In this document: in pieces, positions 47,158 to 55,757 of the stretch
How the letters are laid out: the number at the start of each line of letters is the position of its first letter
Position numbering within the stretch: the first letter of the stretch is position 1
Assembly (NCBI GenBank): GCA_034432655.1
Contig: DAOUBP010000027.1
Location: forward strand, 1 to 64,000
Origin: DAOUBP01 sp034432655
Lineage (GTDB): Bacteria; Chloroflexota; Anaerolineae; CG2-30-64-16
Direction of reading: 5' to 3'
DNA: 64,000 nt
Made by a program: the position numbers and the translations under genes
Notes under the pieces: model-generated
Told to the model about the DNA's origin: nothing
Database searches by the model: none
Seen by the model: the letters and a program-made list of their open reading frames with translations, nothing else

Positions 47158-47206
47158 CACCGCAGGCCGCCAGCAAAGCGGCACGGCGCGCCGCAAGCCA
47201 AAAGCC

Positions 47207-49282
47207 TCAGCGGGGCGATGGTGCCAGCCGCGCCGGGCTGGGCCGGCCGGCGGCAACGAAAGTCAGCTCCGACCCCAGGTAGATCGCCCGGTGCGCCGCA
47301 CCCTTCACCGGCGCGGTGTGATCGGCCCGGGTGATCCGTACCTCGACCTGCTCCGCCCCGGCCTGTCGCGCCAGCGACTCAACCAGGGGCGGCAACACCT
47401 GTTCGGCATGCTCGACCGCCGCGCGAATGCTGGTGAAGTCACACACGCCGTCGGGGAGGTGCAGCCGCACCCGGCCTTCTTCATCCAACGGGGTGATGAA
47501 AACAGAGGCTCGCTGGACAATGCTGCCTGAGACAGCCCCTACCGCGCTGGCTACCTCGGCATGCGGCGGGATGACCAGCTCGGTGTGCAACGCGGCCGCC
47601 ACCTGGGGCAAATACGCGGCCACCGGCGCGCCCACAGCCACAATGGGCCGGCGCAAGGTGAGGGCACAGACCAGGTCGGATGTCGCAGCTGGCTGCGATG
47701 GATGTGGCAGCCCGGGGCTAACCGCGGCGTCCAGGGCACGTTGCAGCAGCACGGTCGCAGTCGGCTCGCGAGACCAATCGGGCCGCCCTGCCTCATCCTC
47801 TAACACTTTGGAAATCACCTCCATCGCGATGCCTTGCGAAAGGCGCTGCACCACCAGCTCACAAAAAGGCTGCGGTTCCATGCCGGCCTGCCGTGCCAAC
47901 AGTGACGCCGCCAGCCGCGCGGCCTCGCCATGCCAGCTGCAATACCGGCCCAGCACATGCAGGGCATCGGTAGGGGTGAAAGCCGCGCGGCGGACCAGGC
48001 CGCGACGCGTCAGCTCGGCCAGGCGCCGGCGCGTCAGACCGCCGGTTCGCGACCGTCCGATCAGCTGGTTCACCGCGCGCGGGCCGTCCGCCAGTTGCTC
48101 CATAAGCTCGCGCTCCGCCGCGCTCAACGCCACCGGTGTGAAACGGCCCAAGACGACGAACTCCGCCAGCCCGTCCCGCCCACGCTCCGGCGGATATTCA
48201 TGCTGGCGCTGCAACTCGACCAGGATGCCAGGAAATTGATGCGCCAGCAGCGACAGCGGCACCGCGCGCTGGGGCCCGATCACCAACTGCCCCTCCTCGT
48301 CGAAGCGGACATGGCTATCGCCGCCCAGGCCGGCGGTGTGCACATCTACCGCCTCGACCATGGTGCGCCAGCCAGCCACTTGCGCGCCCTGGCGGTTCAA
48401 GATCGGCCAACCGCCCCGCAACGCGGCGATGTCGGTGGTCGTACCGCCCACATCCACGGTCCAGACGTCGTGCCGGCCGGCCAGGTGCCAGGCGCCCAGG
48501 GCGCTGGCGGCCGGCCCTGACAGGATCGTCTCGATAGGCCGTTCCCACGCCCACTCAGCGCGCACGAGCGAACCGTCCCCCTTCACCACCATCAGCGGCG
48601 CGGTGATCCCCGCTCCCGCCAGCACGGCCTGCACCGAGGTGATCAACTCCCGCAGCGGCGCGATCAAATGGGCGTTGAGCGCGACGGTGGTGGCCCGACG
48701 CACTGCATTGAACTGGCTGGTCAGCTCATGGCCGCAGGTGGCCGGCAGCCCGGCCAGCTCCTTGACCAGCGCTTTCACCCGCAACTCGTGCGCTGGATTG
48801 CGGACGCTGAAATAGCCGGAGATGGCGAAGGCCTCGACCGTATCCCTGCGGGCAAGAATGGCGGCCCGGGCCCCCTCCTCGTCCAGCGGTGCAGTCTCAT
48901 TGCCCAGGGGATCATGCCCGCCTTTTATGTAAACAATATCCCCGGCCGCCAGCTCACGCTCGAAATTGTACGCACGCATCAGCTCGGGATCGTAACCGAT
49001 AAGCAGCAAGCAAACTGCGCTGCGTTGTCCCTCCGCCAGGGTATTGGTGGCCAATGTAGTGGAAAGGCCGACCAGAGTCACGGCAGCGGCCGCATCTCTG
49101 ATGCCGCGCGCTGCCGCTGCCGCGCAAACAGCATGGATGGCCTCTGCGATGCCGATGGCCAGATCGTGTCGGGTGGTCAGCGCCTTCGCGCTGGTCACCA
49201 CCTGTCCAGAAGTGTGCTCCACCAACACAGCATCGGTATAGGTGCCACCGGTATCAATCCCCAAAGCCAGGTTCGTGGTCAT
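47207..49282 (-). CDS. Hydantoinase/oxoprolinase family protein
   Basis: 691 residues. ASKHA-type nucleotide-binding segments are LGIDTGGTYTD near the start and VDVGGTTTDIAAL in the middle. The family hydrolyses hydantoins, 5-oxoproline or carboxylates ketones with ATP; the usual partner HyuB is not nearby, so the substrate is open. Residues about 340-480 form an insert not obvious in small family members. ATG 49282 is preferred (MTTNLALGIDTG). First gene of the operon with the CDF and MoaD-like genes. Confidence 0.82.
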   Translation of the reverse strand: MTTNLALGIDTGGTYTDAVLVEHTSGQVVTSAKALTTRHDLAIGIAEAIHAVCAAAAARGIRDAAAAVTLVGLSTTLATNTLAEGQRSAVCLLLIGYDPELMRAYNFERELAAGDIVYIKGGHDPLGNETAPLDEEGARAAILARRDTVEAFAISGYFSVRNPAHELRVKALVKELAGLPATCGHELTSQFNAVRRATTVALNAHLIAPLRELITSVQAVLAGAGITAPLMVVKGDGSLVRAEWAWERPIETILSGPAASALGAWHLAGRHDVWTVDVGGTTTDIAALRGGWPILNRQGAQVAGWRTMVEAVDVHTAGLGGDSHVRFDEEGQLVIGPQRAVPLSLLAHQFPGILVELQRQHEYPPERGRDGLAEFVVLGRFTPVALSAAERELMEQLADGPRAVNQLIGRSRTGGLTRRRLAELTRRGLVRRAAFTPTDALHVLGRYCSWHGEAARLAASLLARQAGMEPQPFCELVVQRLSQGIAMEVISKVLEDEAGRPDWSREPTATVLLQRALDAAVSPGLPHPSQPAATSDLVCALTLRRPIVAVGAPVAAYLPQVAAALHTELVIPPHAEVASAVGAVSGSIVQRASVFITPLDEEGRVRLHLPDGVCDFTSIRAAVEHAEQVLPPLVESLARQAGAEQVEVRITRADHTAPVKGAAHRAIYLGSELTFVAAGRPSPARLAPSPR

Positions 49283-49689
49283 AGCTGTCTTTGACACCCC
49301 ATCGGTGATGTTGAATATGGTGCATTGTACAAACAGATCGCAGGCCCGGGAATGATCTATCCCATGTCCCCTGACTCTCTTGTTTCATTTTTCGCATTTG
49401 CGCGTTTTTCCATTGTGTAGTATTATATACAATGTCAGCAGCCCGGTTGCGCTGTGTTGTCCCACACAGAGATGGCCGGGGGAGATGGTGCAGATGTGCG
49501 CCATCTGGCATGTCCGCAGTCCTCAGAAACCAGCCAGCAATTCTCACAGAACTTTCTATAGATACTGCGGCAGCCGTGCTTCTACTATCTTGAAGAAAGG
49601 AGGTGAAACGGGGGGGTCAACTCTTAGGTAAACAGACTCGAGATGGTCCCAAATTCAACGCACAAATCTATCAAGTCAAGGAGGAACCT
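49283..49689. other. Divergent intergenic region with long cytochrome leader
   Basis: No gene. It holds overlapping divergent promoters at 49398-49434 and then a roughly 260-nt leader for the decahaem cytochrome. A second AAAGGAGG at 49595-49602 lies too close to an in-frame GTG at 49603 to be a normal start, while AAGGAGG before ATG 49690 has normal spacing. Confidence 0.55.
49398..49434. promoter_or_regulatory. Divergent promoters sharing palindrome CATTGTGTA/TATACAATG
   Basis: Forward: TTGCGC (49398-49403), 17 bp, TATTAT (49421-49426). Reverse: TATAAT on the minus strand (49422-49427), weak -35. Both -10 boxes lie within an imperfect palindrome (49411-49434, arms CATTGTGTA and TATACAATG), which is a good candidate operator for joint control of the metal/hydantoinase operon and the decahaem cytochrome. 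Confidence 0.55.
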
Positions 49690-51891
49690 ATGAAACACTG
49701 GCCAAAGTTGGCCGCAGCGGCCACGATCCTGGTCTTGTTGCTGGGCGCTTTTGCCGTTGCCTATGCCCAGGACGTGAAACCGCCCGAGATCCCGTTCTTG
49801 AAAGAGTGGCAGGCGTCTCCCCACAACGACGCCAAGTCCGAATCATTCGTCCATTGGGACAATGCTGACCCGAAAGAGGTCCCCGCTGCCTGTGCCAAGT
49901 GCCACAGCACCCCGGGCTACCTGGATTTCCTGGGGGTTGATGGCAGTGCTGCCGGCAAAGTGGACAAGAACGCGCCCATCGGCACCACCATCCAGTGCGT
50001 AGCGTGCCACAACACCGCGACCATTGCCAAAACCAGCGTGGTCTTCCCGTCCGGGATCGAGATCAAGAACCTGGGCGATGAATCCCGCTGCATGGAATGC
50101 CATCAGGGCCGCGAGTCCAAGGTCAGCGTGGACAAGCAGATCTTCGAAACCTTCAAGCTCACCGAGAAAGATCTGGACACCGTGGTAAAGCCGATCAAGG
50201 ACGACAAAGGCAACGACGTCAACTTCGGCTTCCGCAACGTCCACTACTACGCAGCTGCAGCCACGCAGTACGGCACCCTGGTCAAGGGCGGCTATGAGTA
50301 CGCGGGCAAGAGCTATGACGGCAAGTTCGAGCACCCGGCCCCGTACAATACCTGCAACGGCTGCCATAACCCGCACACACTGCAACTGGATCTGAAACAG
50401 TGCGCGACCTGCCATGAGGGGATCGCCAAGATCGAAGACCTGGCCAAGATCCGCATGCCTGGCTCGCTGATGGACTACGACGGCGACGGGGACGCGAAGG
50501 AAGGCGTGGCGGCTGAGCTGGCCGGCCTGAAGGAAAAGCTGATGGCTGCCATCCAGGCGTATGCCAAGGATGTGGCCAAGACTGCCATCGTCTACAACCC
50601 GGCCGCCTACCCCTACTGGTTCACGGACGCCAACGCCAACGGCAAATTCGACGACGGGGAGAAGGCTTACACCACCTGGACCCCGCGGTTGTTGATGGCG
50701 GCGTACAACTATCAGGTAGCCAGCAAGGATCCGGGCGGGTTCGCACACAACGCCAAGTACGTCATCCAGCTGACGTATGATTCCATCGCCGATCTGAACA
50801 CCAAGCTGGCCAAACCGGTGGACATCAGCAAGGCCCAGCGGAACGACGCCGGCCACTTCGACGGCACCGCTGAAGCGTTCCGCCATTGGGACGACACCGG
50901 TGTGGTACCGGCGCAATGCGCCAAGTGCCACGCGGCAACCGGCCTGCCCCAATTCCTGGCCAACAGCGGTTCGGTGGCGGTGGCGGGGACCAGCGTCCTG
51001 ACCGTCGGTGTTACGGGCGCGGAGCCGTCCAACGGCCTGGCCTGCACCAGCTGCCACAACGACCTGACCAATTACACACTCTACCCGGTCACCGCAGTGC
51101 CGTTCCCCAGCGGCAAGAGCGTCACCTTCAGCTCCGAGAAGGATGACAAGGGCAACCTGAAGCCGGTGGCCGACAACCTGTGCCTGGAATGCCATCAGGG
51201 CCGCCAATCCACAGCGACCATGAACGCTGCGCTCAAGGGCCTGGATGATGACAAAGTGCCAGAGCGGAAGCTGCGCTTCCAGAATGTGCACTACTTCGCG
51301 GCCGGCGCCTCACTGTTCGGCAACGATGCACAGGTTGCGTATCAATACGACGGCAAGGAGTACGTGGGCCGCAACCTGCATGCGCCGGGCTTCGACACCT
51401 GCACGGCCTGCCACAACACGCATGAGCTCGAGTTGAACTTCGAGAAGTGCACCACCTGCCATGCTGGCGCCAAGGCCCCGGGTGACATCCGCTTCTCCGC
51501 GACCGACTTCGATGGCGATAAGGACACGAAGGAAGGCATCAAGGCCGAGATCATGGCGCTGGAAGAAAAGCTGTGGACCGCGATGCAGGCGTACGCCAAG
51601 AAGGTCGCCGAGGAACCCATCCTCTACAACCCCGCCGCCTATCCGTACTTCTTTGCCGACAAGAACGACAACGGCAAAGTTGACGAAGGCGAAGGGGCGT
51701 ACACCGAATGGACCCCGCGCTTGCTGAAGGCGGCTTACAACTACCAGTACGTCCAAAAGGATCCGGGCATCTACGCGCACAATCCGAAGTACGCTGTCCA
51801 GCTCCTGTACGACACCCTGGAGAGCCTGAACGGCGCCGGCGGCTTGAAGGTTGACATGACCGGCCTGGTCCGGCCTGAGGTCAAGAAGTAG
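49690..51891 (+). CDS. Secreted decahaem cytochrome c from a duplicated pentahaem unit
   Basis: 733 residues with a signal peptide (to about residue 26, AFAVAYAQ). Ten CxxCH sites: first set at C68, C103, C134, C222, C238, second at C410, C452, C498, C571, C587, about 345 residues apart, so the protein is an internal duplication. Each half also has two Asp-rich loops resembling EF-hand calcium sites (DYDGDGDAKEG and DANANGKFDDGE in half 1, DFDGDKDTKEG and DKNDNGKVDEGE in half 2). No membrane anchor. Likely periplasmic or extracellular electron carrier; partner unknown. Followed by a terminator. Confidence 0.9.
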   Translation: MKHWPKLAAAATILVLLLGAFAVAYAQDVKPPEIPFLKEWQASPHNDAKSESFVHWDNADPKEVPAACAKCHSTPGYLDFLGVDGSAAGKVDKNAPIGTTIQCVACHNTATIAKTSVVFPSGIEIKNLGDESRCMECHQGRESKVSVDKQIFETFKLTEKDLDTVVKPIKDDKGNDVNFGFRNVHYYAAAATQYGTLVKGGYEYAGKSYDGKFEHPAPYNTCNGCHNPHTLQLDLKQCATCHEGIAKIEDLAKIRMPGSLMDYDGDGDAKEGVAAELAGLKEKLMAAIQAYAKDVAKTAIVYNPAAYPYWFTDANANGKFDDGEKAYTTWTPRLLMAAYNYQVASKDPGGFAHNAKYVIQLTYDSIADLNTKLAKPVDISKAQRNDAGHFDGTAEAFRHWDDTGVVPAQCAKCHAATGLPQFLANSGSVAVAGTSVLTVGVTGAEPSNGLACTSCHNDLTNYTLYPVTAVPFPSGKSVTFSSEKDDKGNLKPVADNLCLECHQGRQSTATMNAALKGLDDDKVPERKLRFQNVHYFAAGASLFGNDAQVAYQYDGKEYVGRNLHAPGFDTCTACHNTHELELNFEKCTTCHAGAKAPGDIRFSATDFDGDKDTKEGIKAEIMALEEKLWTAMQAYAKKVAEEPILYNPAAYPYFFADKNDNGKVDEGEGAYTEWTPRLLKAAYNYQYVQKDPGIYAHNPKYAVQLLYDTLESLNGAGGLKVDMTGLVRPEVKK

Positions 51892-51910
51892 ACGGTAAGA
51901 ATCCGTCGGT

Positions 51911-51953
51911 AAAAAAACAAACCAGGTTTCTGCAGAAACCTGGTTTGTTTTTT
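51911..51953 (+). terminator. Rho-independent terminator after decahaem cytochrome
   Basis: Arms AAACCAGGTTTC (51919-51930) and GAAACCTGGTTT (51935-51946) with a TGCA loop, then GTTTTTT; an A-tract before it makes it potentially bidirectional. Confidence 0.9.
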
Positions 51954-51983
51954 GCCGCGCCACTTACACTATGTAATTGTGCC

Positions 51984-54203
51984 ATGTCTGAACTCAAAAC
52001 CCTCGAACTCCCTATCGCCGGCATGGACTGCGCGGAGTGCACCCAACACGTGCGCCACGCCATCGCCGCGCTGCCGGGCGTGGCGAGCGTGGAGGTGTAC
52101 CTGGCCGCGGAGAAGGCCGCGCTGCGCATTGACCCGACCCAGGTCAGCCTGGACGCGATCCGCCAGGCCGTGAAGGATGCGGGGTACAGCGTGCCGGATA
52201 CAGCTATAAGCCCCGACGGGCATACGGAGATCCGTCGGGGCCCTCTCGCGAGCGGCGATTTGGCGCGCCAGCTCAGCGTGCTGCTGGCGGTGCTGTTCGG
52301 CGCGATCCTGTTCATCGTCGTTGCAGGCGAATGGCTGGGGGTGTTCGAGCGGCTGACCGGGCGCGTGCCGTGGCCGGTGGGACTGGCGATCGTGCTGCTG
52401 GGCGGCTGGCCCGTGTTCCTGAATGTGATCCGCGCGGCCCTGCGCCGGCAGATCATCTCCCACACGCTGATGACCCTGGGCGTGATCGCGGCGCTGGCCG
52501 TGGGCCAGTGGGCCACCGCGGCCGTGGTGGTCTTCTTCATGCGGGTGGGGGATTACGTCGAGAAGTTCACCGCCGAACGCTCGCGCCGTGCGCTGAAAGA
52601 CCTGGCTGCCCTGGCGCCCCAGACCGCGCGCGTCGAACGCGACGGCCGGGAAATCGAAATCCCTGCTGCCGACCTGGTGCCGGGCGAGGTCGTCATCGTC
52701 CGGCCCGGCGAGCAGATCCCGGCCGATGGCGAAGTGATCGCCGGCCGCGCCACAGTGGACCAGGCAGCCATCACCGGCGAGCCGTTGCCGGCCGACGTGG
52801 GGCCGGGTAGCCGCGTCTACGCGGCCACCATCGCGCAGCTCGGCGGCCTGCGCGTGCGCGTCGAGCGCGCCGGCACAGACAGCACCTTCGGCCGCGTCGT
52901 CAAGCTGGTGGCCGAGGCCGAAGCCAACCGGGGGCCGGTGCAGCGCGTGGCCGATCGCTTCTCCGGCTATTACCTGCCCGTCGTCCTGGGCATTGCCGCG
53001 CTTACCTTCCTGCTGCGTCGCGATCCGCTGGCCACGGCGGCGGTGCTGGTGGTGGCGTGCTCTTGCTCCTTCGCGCTGGCTACCCCCATCGCCGTGCTGG
53101 CGTCCATCGCCGCGGCTGCCCGCCGCGGCCTGCTCATCAAGGGCGGCCGCGTCCTGGAAACCCTCGCCCGCGCCGACGTGCTGCTGATTGACAAGACGGG
53201 GACGGTGACGTTGGGACGGCCGGTCATCACAGCAGTCATCCCAGCTTCCAGCTTCCAGCTTCCGGCTTCCGGCCAGGCAACTGGAAGCTGGCGACTGGAA
53301 GCTGAACTCCTCCGCCTCGCCGCGTCCGCGGAGCGCTACTCCGAACACCCATTGGCCGAGGCGGTGCGGGCCGAAGCCCGGCGGCAGGGGATCGCGCTGG
53401 CGGAGCCGGAGGATTTTCGGGCTGAGCCGGGGCTGGGCGTTTCGGCGCTGGTGGATGGTGTGCGCGTGGCGGTGGGGAATCTCGACTGGATCCGAAGCTT
53501 TAGCCGATCTGATGCGCAGGGGCAGCGCCCGGCTGAAATCTCCATTCCGGTTGCCCAAAATGTTTCTGTCCAAACAGAACCGTCCCCCTTGGCGAACCTG
53601 GCTAACGCCGGCCAAACGCTGGTCTACGTCTCGGTGAACGGCCAACTGGCCGGCACGCTGATCGCTGCCGATACACTGCGGCCCGAGGTCCCGGCCGCGC
53701 TGGCCAAGGCGCGGGCGCTGGGCATCCGCCACGTCGAGCTGTTGACCGGCGATAACGAGCGCGCGGCCGCGGCGCTGGCCGGCCAACTCGGCGTCCCCTA
53801 CCGCGCCGGCCTGCTGCCCGAGGACAAGATCCGCATCGTGCGCGAGCACCAGGCGCAGGGCCACACCGTGATCATGGTCGGCGACGGCGTGAACGATGCG
53901 GCCGCGCTGGCCCAGGCCGACGTGGGGGTCGCCATGGCCGCGGCCGGATCGGACATCGCCATCGAGGCCGCGCACGCCGCGCTACTGCGCGATGATTGGA
54001 CGCTGATCCCGGACCTGCTGCGCATCGCCCGGCGCACCCTGCGGGTCATCAAGATGAACCTGGGCTTCACGGCGCTTTACAACATCGCCGGCCTGACCCT
54101 GGCCGCGCTGGGCATCCTGCCGCCGATCCTGGCCGCGGCTGCGCAATCGCTGCCCGACTTGGGGATTTTGGGGAATTCGGCGCGGTTGTTGCGTGATGCG
54201 TGA
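51984..54203 (+). CDS. P1B-type heavy-metal ATPase with CSC motif
   Basis: 739 residues. HMA domain with G13-MDC16-AEC19, six or more membrane helices, actuator TGEPLP, phosphorylation D403-KTGTVT, nucleotide site SEHPLAE and hinge GDGVNDAAAL. The membrane metal motif is C359-S-C361 (VACSCSFALATPIAV) in place of the usual CPC/CPH, so the exported metal is unclear. Two stretches are repeat-encoded and in frame: residues 75-88 (perfect hairpin 52210-52241) and about 420-441 (CTGGAAGC repeat 53241-53305). A third odd segment lies at about 510-535. The stop codon falls in another repeat. Confidence 0.9.
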   Translation: MSELKTLELPIAGMDCAECTQHVRHAIAALPGVASVEVYLAAEKAALRIDPTQVSLDAIRQAVKDAGYSVPDTAISPDGHTEIRRGPLASGDLARQLSVLLAVLFGAILFIVVAGEWLGVFERLTGRVPWPVGLAIVLLGGWPVFLNVIRAALRRQIISHTLMTLGVIAALAVGQWATAAVVVFFMRVGDYVEKFTAERSRRALKDLAALAPQTARVERDGREIEIPAADLVPGEVVIVRPGEQIPADGEVIAGRATVDQAAITGEPLPADVGPGSRVYAATIAQLGGLRVRVERAGTDSTFGRVVKLVAEAEANRGPVQRVADRFSGYYLPVVLGIAALTFLLRRDPLATAAVLVVACSCSFALATPIAVLASIAAAARRGLLIKGGRVLETLARADVLLIDKTGTVTLGRPVITAVIPASSFQLPASGQATGSWRLEAELLRLAASAERYSEHPLAEAVRAEARRQGIALAEPEDFRAEPGLGVSALVDGVRVAVGNLDWIRSFSRSDAQGQRPAEISIPVAQNVSVQTEPSPLANLANAGQTLVYVSVNGQLAGTLIAADTLRPEVPAALAKARALGIRHVELLTGDNERAAAALAGQLGVPYRAGLLPEDKIRIVREHQAQGHTVIMVGDGVNDAAALAQADVGVAMAAAGSDIAIEAAHAALLRDDWTLIPDLLRIARRTLRVIKMNLGFTALYNIAGLTLAALGILPPILAAAAQSLPDLGILGNSARLLRDA
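52210..52241. repeat. Hairpin GCCCCGACGG in metal ATPase linker
   Basis: Perfect 10-bp arms GCCCCGACGG (52210-52219) and CCGTCGGGGC (52232-52241) with a 12-nt loop, placed in frame between the HMA domain and the first membrane helix. Confidence 0.85.
53241..53305. repeat. CTGGAAGC repeat, copy 2, in frame in metal ATPase
   Basis: Units ccagcttccagcttccagc and their complements (aactggaagctggcgactgg) fold as a hairpin and encode about 22 extra residues between TAVIP and LLRLAAS of the nucleotide-binding domain. Same unit as 7938-8012. Confidence 0.88.
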
Positions 54204-54330
54204 TGCGTGGTGCGTACTGCGTACTGCGTATTGCGTACTGCGTACTGCGTACTGCGTATTGCGTATTCTGCCCGTCCCTGTGTCTCCGTATCCTTGTGTC
54301 TCTACGTCTCTGTGCCCCCGGGGCTCTGCG
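54189..54330. repeat. TGCGTACTGCGTATTG and CTCCGTGTCT simple repeats
   Basis: From 54189 to about 54262, 7-8 bp units of the form TGCGTGA, TGCGTAC and TGCGTAT; the ATPase stop codon TGA is in the first units. Then ctgtgtctccgtatccttgtgtctctacg-type units to about 54330. Otherwise no gene up to enolase at 54464. Confidence 0.85.
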
Positions 54331-54463
54331 TCTCACCCTCCCCATTTCCCACCTGCCCGTTTTCTGTGGTACACTTCACCACGTTCCATTGTGAACCCGA
54401 TGGCTTTGACCGGCTGCGGCCGAGCGAGGCTTTCGTTGGCACCTTTCTGTTGGGAGGAAAATT

Positions 54464-55753
54464 ATGTCCACCATGATCACCGAAATCATCGGCCGCGAGA
54501 TCCTGGATTCCCGCGGCAACCCGACCGTCGAGGTCGAGGTCTGGCTGGAGAACGATGTGATGGGGCGGGCAGCTGTGCCGTCCGGCGCATCCACCGGCAT
54601 CCACGAGGCGTTGGAACTGCGCGATGGCGACAAGGGGCGTTACGGCGGCAAGGGCGTGCTGAAGGCCGTGGAGCACGTCAATGAAGAGATCGCTGAAGCG
54701 CTGTTCGGCATGGACGCGCTGGATCAGGTCGCGATTGACCAGACAATGTTGAAACTTGACGGCACCCCGAACAAGAGCAAGCTGGGCGCCAATGCAATCC
54801 TGGGCGTCAGCATGGCCGTGGCCCGCGCGGCAGCCGAATCGGTCGGCCTGCCGCTCTACCGCTACCTGGGCGGCGTGGCGGCCCGCACCCTGCCTGTGCC
54901 GATGATGAACATCATGAACGGCGGCGCGCACGCCAATTTCGAAAGCACCGACTTTCAGGAATTCATGATTGCCCCGGTGGGTGCGCCAAGCTTCCGCGAA
55001 GCCGTGCGTATGGGGTCAGAAACGTATCAAGCGCTGAAGTCCGTCCTGAAGAGCAAAGGCTTCAGCACCGGTGTGGGCGACGAAGGCGGCTTTGCCCCCA
55101 AGCTGAGCGCTAACGCCGAAGCCATCGAGCTGATCCTGACCGCGATCACCAAGGCCGGCTACAAGGCCGGCGAGGATATTTGCATCGCCCTGGACCCGGC
55201 AGTCAGTGAGATCTACGAAGAGGATGGCACCTACCTGCTCCGCCGCGAGGGCGGCAAGAAACTGACGTCCGAGCAGATGGTCGCGCTGTGGGCAGACTGG
55301 GTCCGTCAGTACCCCATCATCTCGCTAGAAGATGGCCTGGCGCAGGATGATTGGGAGGGGTGGAAGTTGCTCACAAAGGAATTGGGCGGCAAGATTCAGC
55401 TCGTGGGCGACGACCTGTTCGTCACCAACGTGGAGCGCCTGGCCCGCGGCATCGAGGAGGGCGCAGCCAACTCGATCTTGATCAAGTTGAACCAGATCGG
55501 CACCCTCACCGAGACCATCGCGGCCATCGAGATGGCGCGCAAGGCCGGGTGGACCGCAATGGTGTCGCACCGCTCTGGGGAGACCGGAGACACCTTCATC
55601 GCTGATTTGGTGGTGGGTATGAACACCGGCCAGATCAAGACCGGCGCGCCGGCCCGCTCGGAACGCGTGGAGAAGTACAACCAGCTCATGCGCATCGAGG
55701 AGGAGCTCGGCGAGGCGGCCGTGTTCGCGGGGTGGAAGGCATTCAAGCGCTAA
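54464..55753 (+). CDS. eno: Enolase
   Basis: 429 residues, full length. N-terminal REILDSRGNPTVEVEVWLE, metal and catalytic segments GDEGGFAPKL, DDLFVTNVERL, IKLNQIGTLTET and SHRSGETGDTFIADL are all intact. Converts 2-phosphoglycerate to phosphoenolpyruvate in glycolysis. GGGAGG precedes the ATG by 7 bases. Followed after 4 bp by a phosphatase gene. Confidence 0.98.
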   Translation: MSTMITEIIGREILDSRGNPTVEVEVWLENDVMGRAAVPSGASTGIHEALELRDGDKGRYGGKGVLKAVEHVNEEIAEALFGMDALDQVAIDQTMLKLDGTPNKSKLGANAILGVSMAVARAAAESVGLPLYRYLGGVAARTLPVPMMNIMNGGAHANFESTDFQEFMIAPVGAPSFREAVRMGSETYQALKSVLKSKGFSTGVGDEGGFAPKLSANAEAIELILTAITKAGYKAGEDICIALDPAVSEIYEEDGTYLLRREGGKKLTSEQMVALWADWVRQYPIISLEDGLAQDDWEGWKLLTKELGGKIQLVGDDLFVTNVERLARGIEEGAANSILIKLNQIGTLTETIAAIEMARKAGWTAMVSHRSGETGDTFIADLVVGMNTGQIKTGAPARSERVEKYNQLMRIEEELGEAAVFAGWKAFKR

Positions 55754-55757
55754 AGCC

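Noticed and set aside
49603..49689. GTG start at 49603 for the decahaem cytochrome
   Set aside because: The AAAGGAGG overlaps the start with no spacing, and the 29 extra residues would precede a normal signal peptide; ATG 49690 has a correctly spaced AAGGAGG.
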